Source: Butyricimonas virosa (GTDB lineage: Bacteria; Bacteroidota; Bacteroidia; Bacteroidales; Marinifilaceae). Taken from it: a stretch of DNA of 64,000 nt. Below, piece by piece: positions 26,955 through 34,373 of the stretch (position 1 is its first letter; each line of letters opens with the position of its first letter). The notes below the pieces were generated by a model. The model did no database searches and had not been told where the DNA came from. It saw only the letters and a program-made list of their open reading frames with translations. The DNA lies in the NCBI RefSeq assembly GCF_025148635.1, contig NZ_CP102269.1:3720001-3784000 (forward strand), given 5' to 3'. The position numbers and the translations under genes were made by a program.

Positions 26955-27716
26955 ATGGATGCATTTCATATTTTTTTGGCCGTGATGACCGGAATGGCAG
27001 TTATTGTTTTTGTAGCCCTGTACTTCGTGAAAGCGGGTTATGGTATGTTTTTCGATGCCAAGTGGGGGCGACCAATAAATAACCGGATCGGCTGGGTATT
27101 GATGGAGGCTCCTGTTTTTATCGCGATGGCACTTTTCTGGTATTTTTCGGATAGGGGGTATGAGTTGGTGCCGTTGATCTTCTTTATTTTTTTCGAGATA
27201 CATTATTTTCAGCGTGCGTTTATTTTCCCGTTACTACTGAAAGGTAAGGGGAGAATGCCGATGGGAATCATGTTGATGGGAATCACGTTTAACGTGTTGA
27301 ATGCGTGTATGCAGGGGGGATGGATATTTTATTTTGCCCCGTCGGATCTCTACACCCCGGAATGGTTGACATCTCCGCAGTTTATTATCGGAACGGTATT
27401 GTTTTTTGCCGGGATGTTCACGAATATACAGTCGGATCACATCATTCGTCATTTGCGGCGTCCCGGTGACACGGGGCATTATTTGCCCAAGGGAGGGATG
27501 TTTCGTTACGTGACTTCGGCGAATTATTTTGGCGAGATTGTTGAATGGATCGGCTTTGCCATTCTCACGTGGTCACTTTCCGGTGCCGTTTTCGCTATTT
27601 GGACGTTCGCTAATTTAGTACCGAGAGCTAATACAATTTATCACAAATATTTAGGGATGTTCGGGGACGAGGTGAAAAAACGTCGTCTGAAACGAGTGAT
27701 TCCTTTTATATATTAA
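26955..27716 (+). CDS. 3-oxo-5-alpha-steroid 4-dehydrogenase (steroid 5-alpha-reductase) family protein
   Basis: 253 aa, six or seven membrane segments. The C-terminal half is the steroid 5-alpha-reductase domain: IQSDHIIRHLRRPGDTGHYLPKGGMFRYVTSANYFGEIVEWIGFAI and the terminal NLVPRANTIYHKYLG...RLKRVIPFIY, all classic SRD5A positions (NADPH and substrate site). It should reduce the delta-4 double bond of a 3-oxo steroid to the 5-alpha (allo) form. It is first in a four-gene run with an Old Yellow Enzyme-type reductase (five bases on) and two SDRs, the gene set expected for 3-oxo bile acid to iso-allo conversion. The substrate here is inference. Confidence 0.9.
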   Translation: MDAFHIFLAVMTGMAVIVFVALYFVKAGYGMFFDAKWGRPINNRIGWVLMEAPVFIAMALFWYFSDRGYELVPLIFFIFFEIHYFQRAFIFPLLLKGKGRMPMGIMLMGITFNVLNACMQGGWIFYFAPSDLYTPEWLTSPQFIIGTVLFFAGMFTNIQSDHIIRHLRRPGDTGHYLPKGGMFRYVTSANYFGEIVEWIGFAILTWSLSGAVFAIWTFANLVPRANTIYHKYLGMFGDEVKKRRLKRVIPFIY

Positions 27717-27720
27717 GCAT

Positions 27721-28947
27721 ATGACACGAGAATCCAAGTTATTCACGCCATTAACAATCGGACCGCTGACCTTGCGTAATCGAACCATACGGGCAGCGGC
27801 ATTTGAGGGTATGTGTCCGGGGAATGCACCTTCGGAAATGTTACATGATTATCATCTTTCGGTGGCCCGAGGGGGGATAGGGATGACGACGATCGCTTAC
27901 GCGGCTATTGTTCGTAGTGGTTTATCGTTTCCCCATCAATTATGGTTGAGGCCGGAGATTCTTCCGGCATTACGGCAGCTCACGGATGATATACATGCCA
28001 CGGGTGCGGCTGCATCCATCCAGATCGGGCATTGCGGAAATATGTCGCATAAGGGTATCTGTGGTTGCACGCCTATATCAGCTTCAAGTGGTTTTAATAT
28101 ATACTCACCGACGTTGGTGCGAGGAATGAAGAAAGAGGAGATCGTGGAGATGGCAAAGGCATTCGGACGGGCCGTGAATATGGCTCGGGAAGCGGGTTTT
28201 GATGCCGTGGAGGTTCATGCCGGACACGGGTATCTGATCAGTCAGTTCCTTTCTCCTTACACGAATCACCGAAAGGATGAGTTCGGGGGATCGCTGGAGA
28301 ATAGGATGCGGTTTATGCGTATGGCGATGGCAGAAGTGATGGCGGCGGCGGGGGACGATATGGCCGTGTTGGTGAAGATGAATACCCGGGATGGATTCCG
28401 GGGAGGGATGGAGGTGCCAGAATGTATAGAGGTGGCCAAGGCACTAGAAGAGGCTGGGGCTCATGCCTTGATTCTGAGTGGCGGTTTTGTTAGCCGGGCC
28501 CCGATGTACGTGATGAGGGGGGCTATGCCTATCCGTAGTCTGACGTATTATATGCAACAATTTTGGTTACCGATAGGCGTTCGGATTGCCGGACATATGA
28601 TGATTCCGACGGTGCCATTTAAAGAAGCTTATTTTTTTGAAGATGCGTTGAAATTCCGGGAAGCGGTAAAGTTACCTCTCGTGTACGTGGGGGGATTGGT
28701 TTCCCGGGAAAAGATTGATATGGTGTTGGATGCCGGATTTGACGGGGTGTCGATGGCTCGTGCCTTGTTGAATGAACCGGATTTCGTGAACCGGATGGCG
28801 AGGGAGGAGAATGCCCGGAATGCTTGCGAACACGCAAATTATTGTATTGCCCGTATGTATTCTCGGGAGATGGCCTGTCACAAGCATATTCCGGATTTGC
28901 CCAAGAAGTTATTGAAGGAATTGGAATCGACTTCCAAGAAAAATTGA
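27721..28947 (+). CDS. NADH:flavin oxidoreductase, Old Yellow Enzyme family (candidate 3-oxo-delta4-steroid 5-beta-reductase)
   Basis: 408 aa, a single TIM barrel: LFTPLTIGPLTLRNRTIRAA, then IQIGHCGN, AFGRAVNMAREAGFDAVEVHAGHGYLISQFLSPYTNHRKDEFGGSLENR (FMN and catalytic region), and FDGVSMARALLNEPDF. Relatives such as BaiCD carry a 4Fe-4S motif and a C-terminal FAD/NAD domain. Here the barrel ends the protein, and the Cys cluster is reduced to Cys369, Cys375 and Cys386; the second Cys of the usual CxxC is Ala. So it is probably an FMN-only reductase. Context with a 5-alpha-reductase suggests a steroid or bile-acid ene-reductase. Confidence 0.85.
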   Translation: MTRESKLFTPLTIGPLTLRNRTIRAAAFEGMCPGNAPSEMLHDYHLSVARGGIGMTTIAYAAIVRSGLSFPHQLWLRPEILPALRQLTDDIHATGAAASIQIGHCGNMSHKGICGCTPISASSGFNIYSPTLVRGMKKEEIVEMAKAFGRAVNMAREAGFDAVEVHAGHGYLISQFLSPYTNHRKDEFGGSLENRMRFMRMAMAEVMAAAGDDMAVLVKMNTRDGFRGGMEVPECIEVAKALEEAGAHALILSGGFVSRAPMYVMRGAMPIRSLTYYMQQFWLPIGVRIAGHMMIPTVPFKEAYFFEDALKFREAVKLPLVYVGGLVSREKIDMVLDAGFDGVSMARALLNEPDFVNRMAREENARNACEHANYCIARMYSREMACHKHIPDLPKKLLKELESTSKKN

Positions 28948-28957
28948 AATAGGATTT

Positions 28958-29767
28958 ATGGACATAATTGATCAGCCTAGTGTTCGTCCGGTGGCCATCG
29001 TCACGGGAGCCAGTTCGGGAATCGGTTTGGAGTATGCCCGGGAGTTGTGTTCCCGGGGATATGATGTCGTGATGGTCAGTAACGAGGAAGAGCGTCTTAC
29101 GCAATGTGCCGAGGAGTTTTCGCAAACGTACGGGGTGCAGACGTGGCCTCTTTATATGGATTTATCACTACCTGATGCAGCGGAACATTTGCATGGTTTC
29201 TGCGTGGCATTAGGGTTACAAGTGGAGGTGTTGGTGAATAATGCCGGTATTTTTCGATACGAGCATGTGGTGAATCTTTCCGTTGGGGTTGTGCGAACCA
29301 TGCTGATGTTGCATATGAATACGGTTGTATTGCTTTGTCGTTATTTTGGCGAGGATATGAGAAAACGGGGAAAAGGGTATATTCTCAATATGTCTTCCAT
29401 GTCGGCTTGGTTTTCTTATCCGGACATTTCGTTATACGCTTCCACGAAGTGTTTTTTGAAGAGTTTTTCCCGTGCTTTCCGTTTGGAGATGCTTGATTAC
29501 GGGGTGAACGTTACCACGGTTTGCCCGGGAGCAATCGCTACCGATTTATATAATTTACCTCTTCATTTGCAACGGTTGGCCGTGCGAATCGGTGTGATGA
29601 TGAAACCGACCACGCTTGCCCGGCGTGCAATTAACGGGATGTTCCGTCATCGAGCTCAAATGATACCCGGGGTAATTAATTATTTCTTTATCGGCTTTAT
29701 GTTCTTTTGGCCTTACGGAGTAGTGAGGTGGGTGATGAGGAAAGTGAAAAGGGCAATTGAAAATTGA
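28958..29767 (+). CDS. Short-chain dehydrogenase (candidate hydroxysteroid dehydrogenase)
   Basis: 269 aa. Rossmann start VAIVTGASSGIGLEYA, NNAG (VLVNNAGIF), catalytic Ser (LNMSSMSAW) and YxxxK (LYASTK). After the core, the tail has a hydrophobic, possibly membrane-associated stretch (YFFIGFMFFWPYGVV), as in 17-beta-HSD12-like enzymes. It starts ten bases after the OYE gene, so it is in the same operon. It may interconvert 3-oxo and 3-hydroxy steroids; stereochemistry cannot be read from sequence. Its last residues (AIEN, stop) are encoded by an AT-rich junction sequence also found at the end of the RND adaptor gene. Confidence 0.88.
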   Translation: MDIIDQPSVRPVAIVTGASSGIGLEYARELCSRGYDVVMVSNEEERLTQCAEEFSQTYGVQTWPLYMDLSLPDAAEHLHGFCVALGLQVEVLVNNAGIFRYEHVVNLSVGVVRTMLMLHMNTVVLLCRYFGEDMRKRGKGYILNMSSMSAWFSYPDISLYASTKCFLKSFSRAFRLEMLDYGVNVTTVCPGAIATDLYNLPLHLQRLAVRIGVMMKPTTLARRAINGMFRHRAQMIPGVINYFFIGFMFFWPYGVVRWVMRKVKRAIEN

Positions 29768-29834
29768 AAAACTACCCCCACCGGCTCCGTGCAGTTGGAA
29801 TCTAAAATTTAAAATTTAAAATCTAAAATCTGAA
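29753..29834 (+). repeat. AT-rich intra-operon junction sequence
   Basis: Begins with ATTGAAAATTGAAAA, contains a fragment of a GC-rich palindrome (CTACCCCCACCGGCTCCG), and ends with several AATCTAAAATTTAAAA words right up to the next ATG. The same composite occurs at the MFP-permease junction (55626-55680), and its second half at other junctions. Confidence 0.5.
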
Positions 29835-30701
29835 ATGAACAAGGGTTTGTTTATCATCACTGGGGCCAATGGGGGCATGGGAAAGGCGATCACGAAGGCG
29901 ATAGCCGGGACGGGTGTTCCCGTGGTTATGGCTTGTCGGAATGTTGAACGGGCGGCAGGAGTGAGGGATGAAATTGTGCGGGAGACGGGAAACGGTCGGG
30001 TGGAGTTGCATCAGTTAGATTTGGCGTCGGTTGCTTCCATCCGTTCTTTTGTTGACGGGTTGAATGGACGGGAGGTTAGCGTGCTAGTGAATAATGCGGG
30101 GATCATGTGTCGGGATTTCACGACAACCGGGGACGGGTTAGAGATGACCGTGGGGGTGAATTACGTGGGGACTTGGTTGTTGACGAATTGGTTACTTCCG
30201 AATATGGGAAGAGGCGGAAAGGCTCGGGTTATTAACACATCGTCGGTTACTTGTAAGATGGGGGAAGTCGGAGATCACTTCTTTAAATTGGATCCAGAAC
30301 ATTATCGTCGTTTTAAGGCTTATCCCGATTCAAAATTGGCGATACTGATGTTCACTACAGAACTGGCCCGGCGGCTACAGGGGCGTGCGATTACCGTGAA
30401 TGCCGTTGATCCGGGCGTGGTGAACACGGGGATGATTACCATGCATAAATGGTATGACCCCTTAGCGGATATATTTTTTCGTCCGTTTATTAAATCTCCG
30501 GAACGGGGGGCGATGACGGCTATACTTTTGGCAACTTCCGATCGATACGTGAATGTATCGGGAGGTTTTTTCAGGAATAAACGTCAGGTGGGGTTACCTA
30601 AAACGGCTCTTGATGTGGAGGCTTGTCGGAAGTTGTGGTTTCAGACGGAGCAATTGGTGGCCGGACTGGTCGGCTCAAAATTGAAAAAGGGAGAAAATTA
30701 G
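29835..30701 (+). CDS. Short-chain dehydrogenase, retinol-dehydrogenase-like (second candidate hydroxysteroid dehydrogenase)
   Basis: 288 aa. Cofactor motif FIITGANGGMGKAI, then VPVVMACRN (Arg39-like residue, favouring NADP), VLVNNAGIM, NTSSVTCKMG, and YPDSKLA as the YxxxK site; VNAVDPGVVNTGM follows as in RDH/WWOX-like SDRs. This subfamily acts on retinoids and steroids. It follows the first SDR after 67 bases and ends the run; nth downstream has its own promoter. The two SDRs are different subfamilies, so they may have different stereo- or position specificity. Substrate is inferred from context only. Confidence 0.87.
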   Translation: MNKGLFIITGANGGMGKAITKAIAGTGVPVVMACRNVERAAGVRDEIVRETGNGRVELHQLDLASVASIRSFVDGLNGREVSVLVNNAGIMCRDFTTTGDGLEMTVGVNYVGTWLLTNWLLPNMGRGGKARVINTSSVTCKMGEVGDHFFKLDPEHYRRFKAYPDSKLAILMFTTELARRLQGRAITVNAVDPGVVNTGMITMHKWYDPLADIFFRPFIKSPERGAMTAILLATSDRYVNVSGGFFRNKRQVGLPKTALDVEACRKLWFQTEQLVAGLVGSKLKKGEN

Positions 30702-30734
30702 GGTGAAATAGAAGCTTTTAATTTTCAGCTTTCT

Positions 30735-30742
30735 TATCTTTG
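30735..30742 (+). promoter_or_regulatory. Putative -7 box of nth
   Basis: TATCTTTG, exact TAnnTTTG, 21 bases before the ATG at 30763. Confidence 0.5.
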
Positions 30743-30762
30743 TAGGCAAAGAAATTAATATT

Positions 30763-31404
30763 ATGCGATTAGAGGAAAGATATGATAAGGTACTGGCATG
30801 GTTTCGGGAACGTATGCCGGTAGCCAACACGGAATTACAGTATAATGATCCCTTCCAGTTGTTGGTAGCTGTAATTTTATCGGCACAGTGTACTGATAAA
30901 CGGGTGAATATGGTGACTCCCGCTTTGTTCGAGCAATTTCCGGATGCGGAGTCTATGTCTAAGGCAAGCGTGGAGGAGATTTTCGAGTTGATTAAGTCTA
31001 TCTCTTACCCAAATAATAAATCCAAGCATCTGTCTGCGATGGCAAAAAAGCTGATGGAAGATTTCAATGGAATAGTTCCGGATGATTTCGAGTTATTGCA
31101 GACGTTACCCGGGGTGGGACGGAAGACGGCCAATGTTATGGAGGCGGTGGCTTTCAAACGTCCGGCCATGCCTGTTGACACGCACGTTTTCCGGGTAGCT
31201 GATCGTATTGGTTTGGTAACGGGTGCCAAGACCCCGTTGGAAACGGAAAAACAACTCGTGGCGCATATTCCTGCCGAGTGGCTGTCCACGGCTCACCATT
31301 GGTTGATATTGCATGGAAGATATGTTTGCGTAGCAAGAAAGCCGAAGTGTGAAGAGTGTGGGATTGCCGAGTGGTGCAGATATAATCAAAAAAAGCTGTC
31401 TTGA
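30763..31404 (+). CDS. nth: Endonuclease III
   Basis: 213 aa bifunctional DNA glycosylase/AP lyase for oxidised pyrimidines. Helix-hairpin-helix LPGVGRKTANV carries the catalytic Lys; VDTHVFRVADRIG carries the catalytic Asp; the C-terminal CVARKPKCEECGIAEWC is the 4Fe-4S cluster loop (C-x6-C-x2-C-x5-C). Length is normal. Gene stands between the SDR operon and a terminator that overlaps its stop codon. Confidence 0.97.
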   Translation: MRLEERYDKVLAWFRERMPVANTELQYNDPFQLLVAVILSAQCTDKRVNMVTPALFEQFPDAESMSKASVEEIFELIKSISYPNNKSKHLSAMAKKLMEDFNGIVPDDFELLQTLPGVGRKTANVMEAVAFKRPAMPVDTHVFRVADRIGLVTGAKTPLETEKQLVAHIPAEWLSTAHHWLILHGRYVCVARKPKCEECGIAEWCRYNQKKLS

Positions 31405-31420
31405 CGAGAGACAGCTTTTT
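31389..31420 (+). terminator. Terminator of nth
   Basis: AAAAGCTGTCT, loop of seven bases holding the stop codon, AGACAGCTTTTT: stem of more than ten pairs with a T run. Confidence 0.85.
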
Positions 31421-31605
31421 CACTATTTACTACTAACCCTAAAATTGGAACTACTTCGAGCATCCATTTTCTTGCAATAAACCCGTTTTTATTACTTAGT
31501 GTGAATTCGTTTATTAGATGTAGGTTTTTTGAAAAGGTTGCGTGAAAAAATAAAAAAAATTAGAGGTGGTATGCAATCTTAAAATTTTAGATTTTTTCTC
31601 ACAAT

Positions 31606-32103
31606 ATACCAGTGTAGCGTGTTCTCCCCCTGTGTAAGGGGGAGTTAGTGGGGGTAGTTCCTCTTAATCCAACTGTGAATTACTTCTATAACTGCTTCTG
31701 TATTGCTAGTCACTTCTTCGTTTTCAAAACGTAATATATTAATACTTGCAATCTTTTTCAAGTACATCTCCCGTTCCAAATTATGTCCCTGCACGATAAC
31801 ATCTTCGTGTACATTTCCATCCAGTTCAATGCCCAACCGAAGGACAGGACAATAAAAGTCTAGGATATAGGGACCGACCCCATGTTGTCTTTGGAATTTA
31901 TAATTACTTATTTGTTTTTCTTTAAGATACTGTCACAAGAGCTTTTCTGCAGGGGTAGCGTTAGTGCGTAATTCCTGTCGAAGAGGTTTTGTGTGTTTGG
32001 GATTCTTTTGGGGAGGAATGGGCATAGCCTATTTTGTTTTTATATTTTCAGCTACCCCCTCTAGCTCCCCCTTACACAGGGGGAGAACACGCTACACTGG
32101 TAT
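31606..32103. mobile_element. 498-bp element with 52-bp terminal inverted repeats around a DUF559 gene
   Basis: Left arm 31606-31657 and right arm 32052-32103 are inverted copies with two mismatches over 52 bases. Each arm contains a smaller palindrome (CTCCCCCTGTGTAAGGGGGAG). The only gene inside is the broken DUF559 nuclease, whose last codons and stop (NYPH) lie in the left arm. Related arms without the gene occur at 36414-36645 and 52366-52476. This may be a repeat family moved by, or derived from, a nuclease-bearing parent; there is no known transposase in it and I saw no target-site duplication. Confidence 0.6.
31645..32025 (-). pseudogene. DUF559 (Vsr/PD-(D/E)XK-like) endonuclease-domain gene with an in-frame TGA
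   Basis: Translation from ATG 32025 gives MPIPPQKNPKHTKPLRQELR...TPAEKLL, then TGA at codon 31 (31935-31933), and goes on in the same frame with QYLKEKQISNYKFQRQHGVGPYILDFYCPVLRLGIELDG...HEDV and a closing helix to codon 126. In intact relatives the interrupted position is Trp (LLWxxL), so a single TGG-to-TGA change explains the stop. The DFYCP...GIELDGNVH stretch is the conserved nuclease core. The C-terminal part alone is open from 31836. UGA readthrough or selenocysteine is not supported by anything seen. Confidence 0.82.
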
Positions 32104-32157
32104 TTTGTGGTGTTTGATAATTCTCGCCCCTGTGTGAGAAAGAGCTGGAGGAGATAG
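32052..32157. repeat. Unit of the CTACCCCC/GGGGGTAG palindromic repeat family
   Basis: Starts with the right arm of the DUF559 element, then a spacer (GCTACACTGG...GTGGTGTTTGATAATT), then a worn second arm (CTCGCCCCTGTG...GAGCTGGAGGAGATAG). The spacer matches the GCTACGTTGAGATATTGTG...TTTGGTAATC spacers at 36440-36600. It ends ten bases before the dcp stop. Confidence 0.65.
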
Positions 32158-32167
32158 TTGGTTATTT

Positions 32168-34273
32168 TTATTTTAATCCTTTACGTTTTAGTAATGGATC
32201 AATAGAAGGTTCTTGACCTCTGAATTTTTGGTAAAGGGTCATGGCATCTTCGGAGCCTCCTTTAGAAAGAATGTTCTCCCGGAATGCTTTTGCTTTTTCG
32301 GGATTGAAGATGTTTCCGGTTTCTTTAAATGCCTCGAAAGCATCGGCATCCAGTACTTCGGCCCACGTGTAAGCGTAATAGCCGGAAGAATAACCTCCGG
32401 CAAATATGTGCTGGAAGTAAGGACTGCGATAGCGTACTGTAATCTCTGGTATAAGGCCGATTTTTTCCAACGTGGCTTTTTCGAATTCGTTCGGGTTGAC
32501 GGGATCGGTCGTGTTACGCGTATGGTAAGCCATATCCAGTAGGGCGGCTGCCATGAATTCGGTTGTGACGAATCCTTGGTTGAAATGTCCGCTATTTTTT
32601 AGTTTGTCGATAAGCTCTTGCGGGATAGGTTCTCCCGTTTTGTAATGGCGGGCGTAAACTTTCAGCACTTCGGGATCAGCGGCCCAGTTCTCCATAATTT
32701 GGGACGGGAGTTCCACGAAATCCCTGGGAACAGAAGTTCCTGATACTTTATTATATGTACATTGTGACAATAGACCGTGAAGTGCATGGCCGAATTCATG
32801 GAAAAGGGTTTGTGCCTCGTCAAAGCTCAATAATGCTGGAACATCCCCCGTGGGTTTGGTGAAGTTGCACACGTTCGTGATGATTGGGGTTACTTTTTTA
32901 CCTAGTGCGGATTGCTTGCGATAAGCGTTCATCCATGCTCCTGAACGTTTGCTTTCTCTCGGGTGGAAGTCCATGTATAGAATCCCGATGTGGTCTCCGT
33001 TCGCTTCTTTTACCTCGAATGCTAAAGCGTCCGGGTGGGGAACGGGGAGGTCGGTACGTTGCGTGAACGTGATTCCGTATAATTTATTGGCCGTGTAGAA
33101 AGCACCTTCTCTGGCATTTTCCAACGGGAAGTATGGACGGAGTTCATTCTCGTCCAGCCCGTATTTGTTTTTCTTTACTTTTTCCGCGTAATAACGCCAG
33201 TCCCAAGGTTGTAATTTAAAGTTTTTACCTTCCTTTTGAATCATGTCTTGAAGTTCTTTCGCTTCTTTTTTAGCTATCGGGAGAGCGGCATTCCAGATTT
33301 GGTTACACAGGTTGTACACGTTCTCCGGAGTTTTGGCCATGTTATTGTCGAGAATAAATGCCGCGTGGGTATCGTAACCGAGCAACTGGGCTTTTTGCAC
33401 TCGCAGGGAAGTGATCTTGGATATAATTTCTTTGTTATCGAACTCGTTGTCGTTGTTACAACGGTTGATATAAGCTTTGTAAATTTTTTCTCTTAGATCC
33501 CGGTTGTCAGCGTATTGCAAGAATGGGATCATGCTTGGATTGTGAAGGGTGAATACCCATTTCCCTTCTAAACCGGCATTTTGGGCTGCGGTTGCTGCCG
33601 TGGCAATCACGTTCTCGGGAAGGCCGGATAAATCTTTTTCGTTATCGATGATCAGTTTGAAACGATTGGTTTCATTCAACAAGTTTTCGCCGAATTGCAG
33701 GCTGAGCATGGATAACTCGCTACTCAATTTCTTGAACGTTTCCTTGTCTTCGGGAGAGAGGTTTGCTCCACCTCGAACGAAGCCTTGGTAATATTTATCG
33801 AGTACGGTTAATTGTTCCGGGGTCAGATTTTCTTTCTCTTTATTATTATATACCGTTTTGATTCGTTCGAAAAGTTTGTCATTTAAGTTGATCGCATCCC
33901 AGTGAGCGGTAAGTTTTGGGGTAATCTCTTTGGCAATAGCTTTGATCGAATCGTTCGTGTTTGCTCCTTGTTGGTTGCCGAACACGGAAGCTACTTTGTT
34001 CAGTAATTCGCCGGAAGTTTCGAGAGCGTCGATCGTGTTTTTAAATGTCGGTGCATCCGGATTGTTGATGATCGCGTCGATTTCTGTTTGGTGTTGCTTC
34101 ATCCCTTCCTCGTAAGCCGGGAGATAATGTTGATTTTTAATCAAGTGGAAAGGGGGAACCTCGTGAGGGGTTTCATACGTGTTGAAAAATGGATTTTCAT
34201 TCTTCACTTGCCCTGATTGGCAGGATTGCAGCGCTAGTCCTACGCAACAAACTAAGTAAGTGACTTTTTTCAT
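32168..34273 (-). CDS. dcp: M3-family peptidyl-dipeptidase, lipoprotein form
   Basis: 701 aa zinc metallopeptidase that removes C-terminal dipeptides. Zinc motif HEFGHALHGLLS, with the third ligand in the following FVELPSQIMENW. The Dcp-type C-terminus SSGYYAYTWAEVLDADAFEAF and ILSKGGSEDAMTLYQKFRGQEPSIDPLL is complete. The N-terminus has a lipobox (LQSCQSG, Cys18), so it should be in the periplasm, as usual for Bacteroidota Dcp. Single gene, divergent from the FMN/Fe-S membrane protein. Confidence 0.93.
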   Translation of the reverse strand: MKKVTYLVCCVGLALQSCQSGQVKNENPFFNTYETPHEVPPFHLIKNQHYLPAYEEGMKQHQTEIDAIINNPDAPTFKNTIDALETSGELLNKVASVFGNQQGANTNDSIKAIAKEITPKLTAHWDAINLNDKLFERIKTVYNNKEKENLTPEQLTVLDKYYQGFVRGGANLSPEDKETFKKLSSELSMLSLQFGENLLNETNRFKLIIDNEKDLSGLPENVIATAATAAQNAGLEGKWVFTLHNPSMIPFLQYADNRDLREKIYKAYINRCNNDNEFDNKEIISKITSLRVQKAQLLGYDTHAAFILDNNMAKTPENVYNLCNQIWNAALPIAKKEAKELQDMIQKEGKNFKLQPWDWRYYAEKVKKNKYGLDENELRPYFPLENAREGAFYTANKLYGITFTQRTDLPVPHPDALAFEVKEANGDHIGILYMDFHPRESKRSGAWMNAYRKQSALGKKVTPIITNVCNFTKPTGDVPALLSFDEAQTLFHEFGHALHGLLSQCTYNKVSGTSVPRDFVELPSQIMENWAADPEVLKVYARHYKTGEPIPQELIDKLKNSGHFNQGFVTTEFMAAALLDMAYHTRNTTDPVNPNEFEKATLEKIGLIPEITVRYRSPYFQHIFAGGYSSGYYAYTWAEVLDADAFEAFKETGNIFNPEKAKAFRENILSKGGSEDAMTLYQKFRGQEPSIDPLLKRKGLK

Positions 34274-34353
34274 TTTGAATTTTATTATTTGGTTTTAGAA
34301 TGTGACAAATATAATTAAGTCGGGTAGAATATACAAATAAATGATTTTCTCCT

Positions 34354-34361
34354 TATTTTTG
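34354..34361 (+). promoter_or_regulatory. Putative -7 box that fixes the start of the next gene
   Basis: TATTTTTG matches TAnnTTTG. It lies inside the open frame that begins at 34341, so translation most probably starts later, at ATG 34374 (or 34389). Confidence 0.45.
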
Positions 34362-34373
34362 TGTCCTTCAAAA

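Noticed and set aside
31645..32025. TGA in the DUF559 gene as selenocysteine or programmed readthrough
   Set aside because: The position is Trp in relatives, not a catalytic Cys, and no stem-loop or selenium genes are seen.
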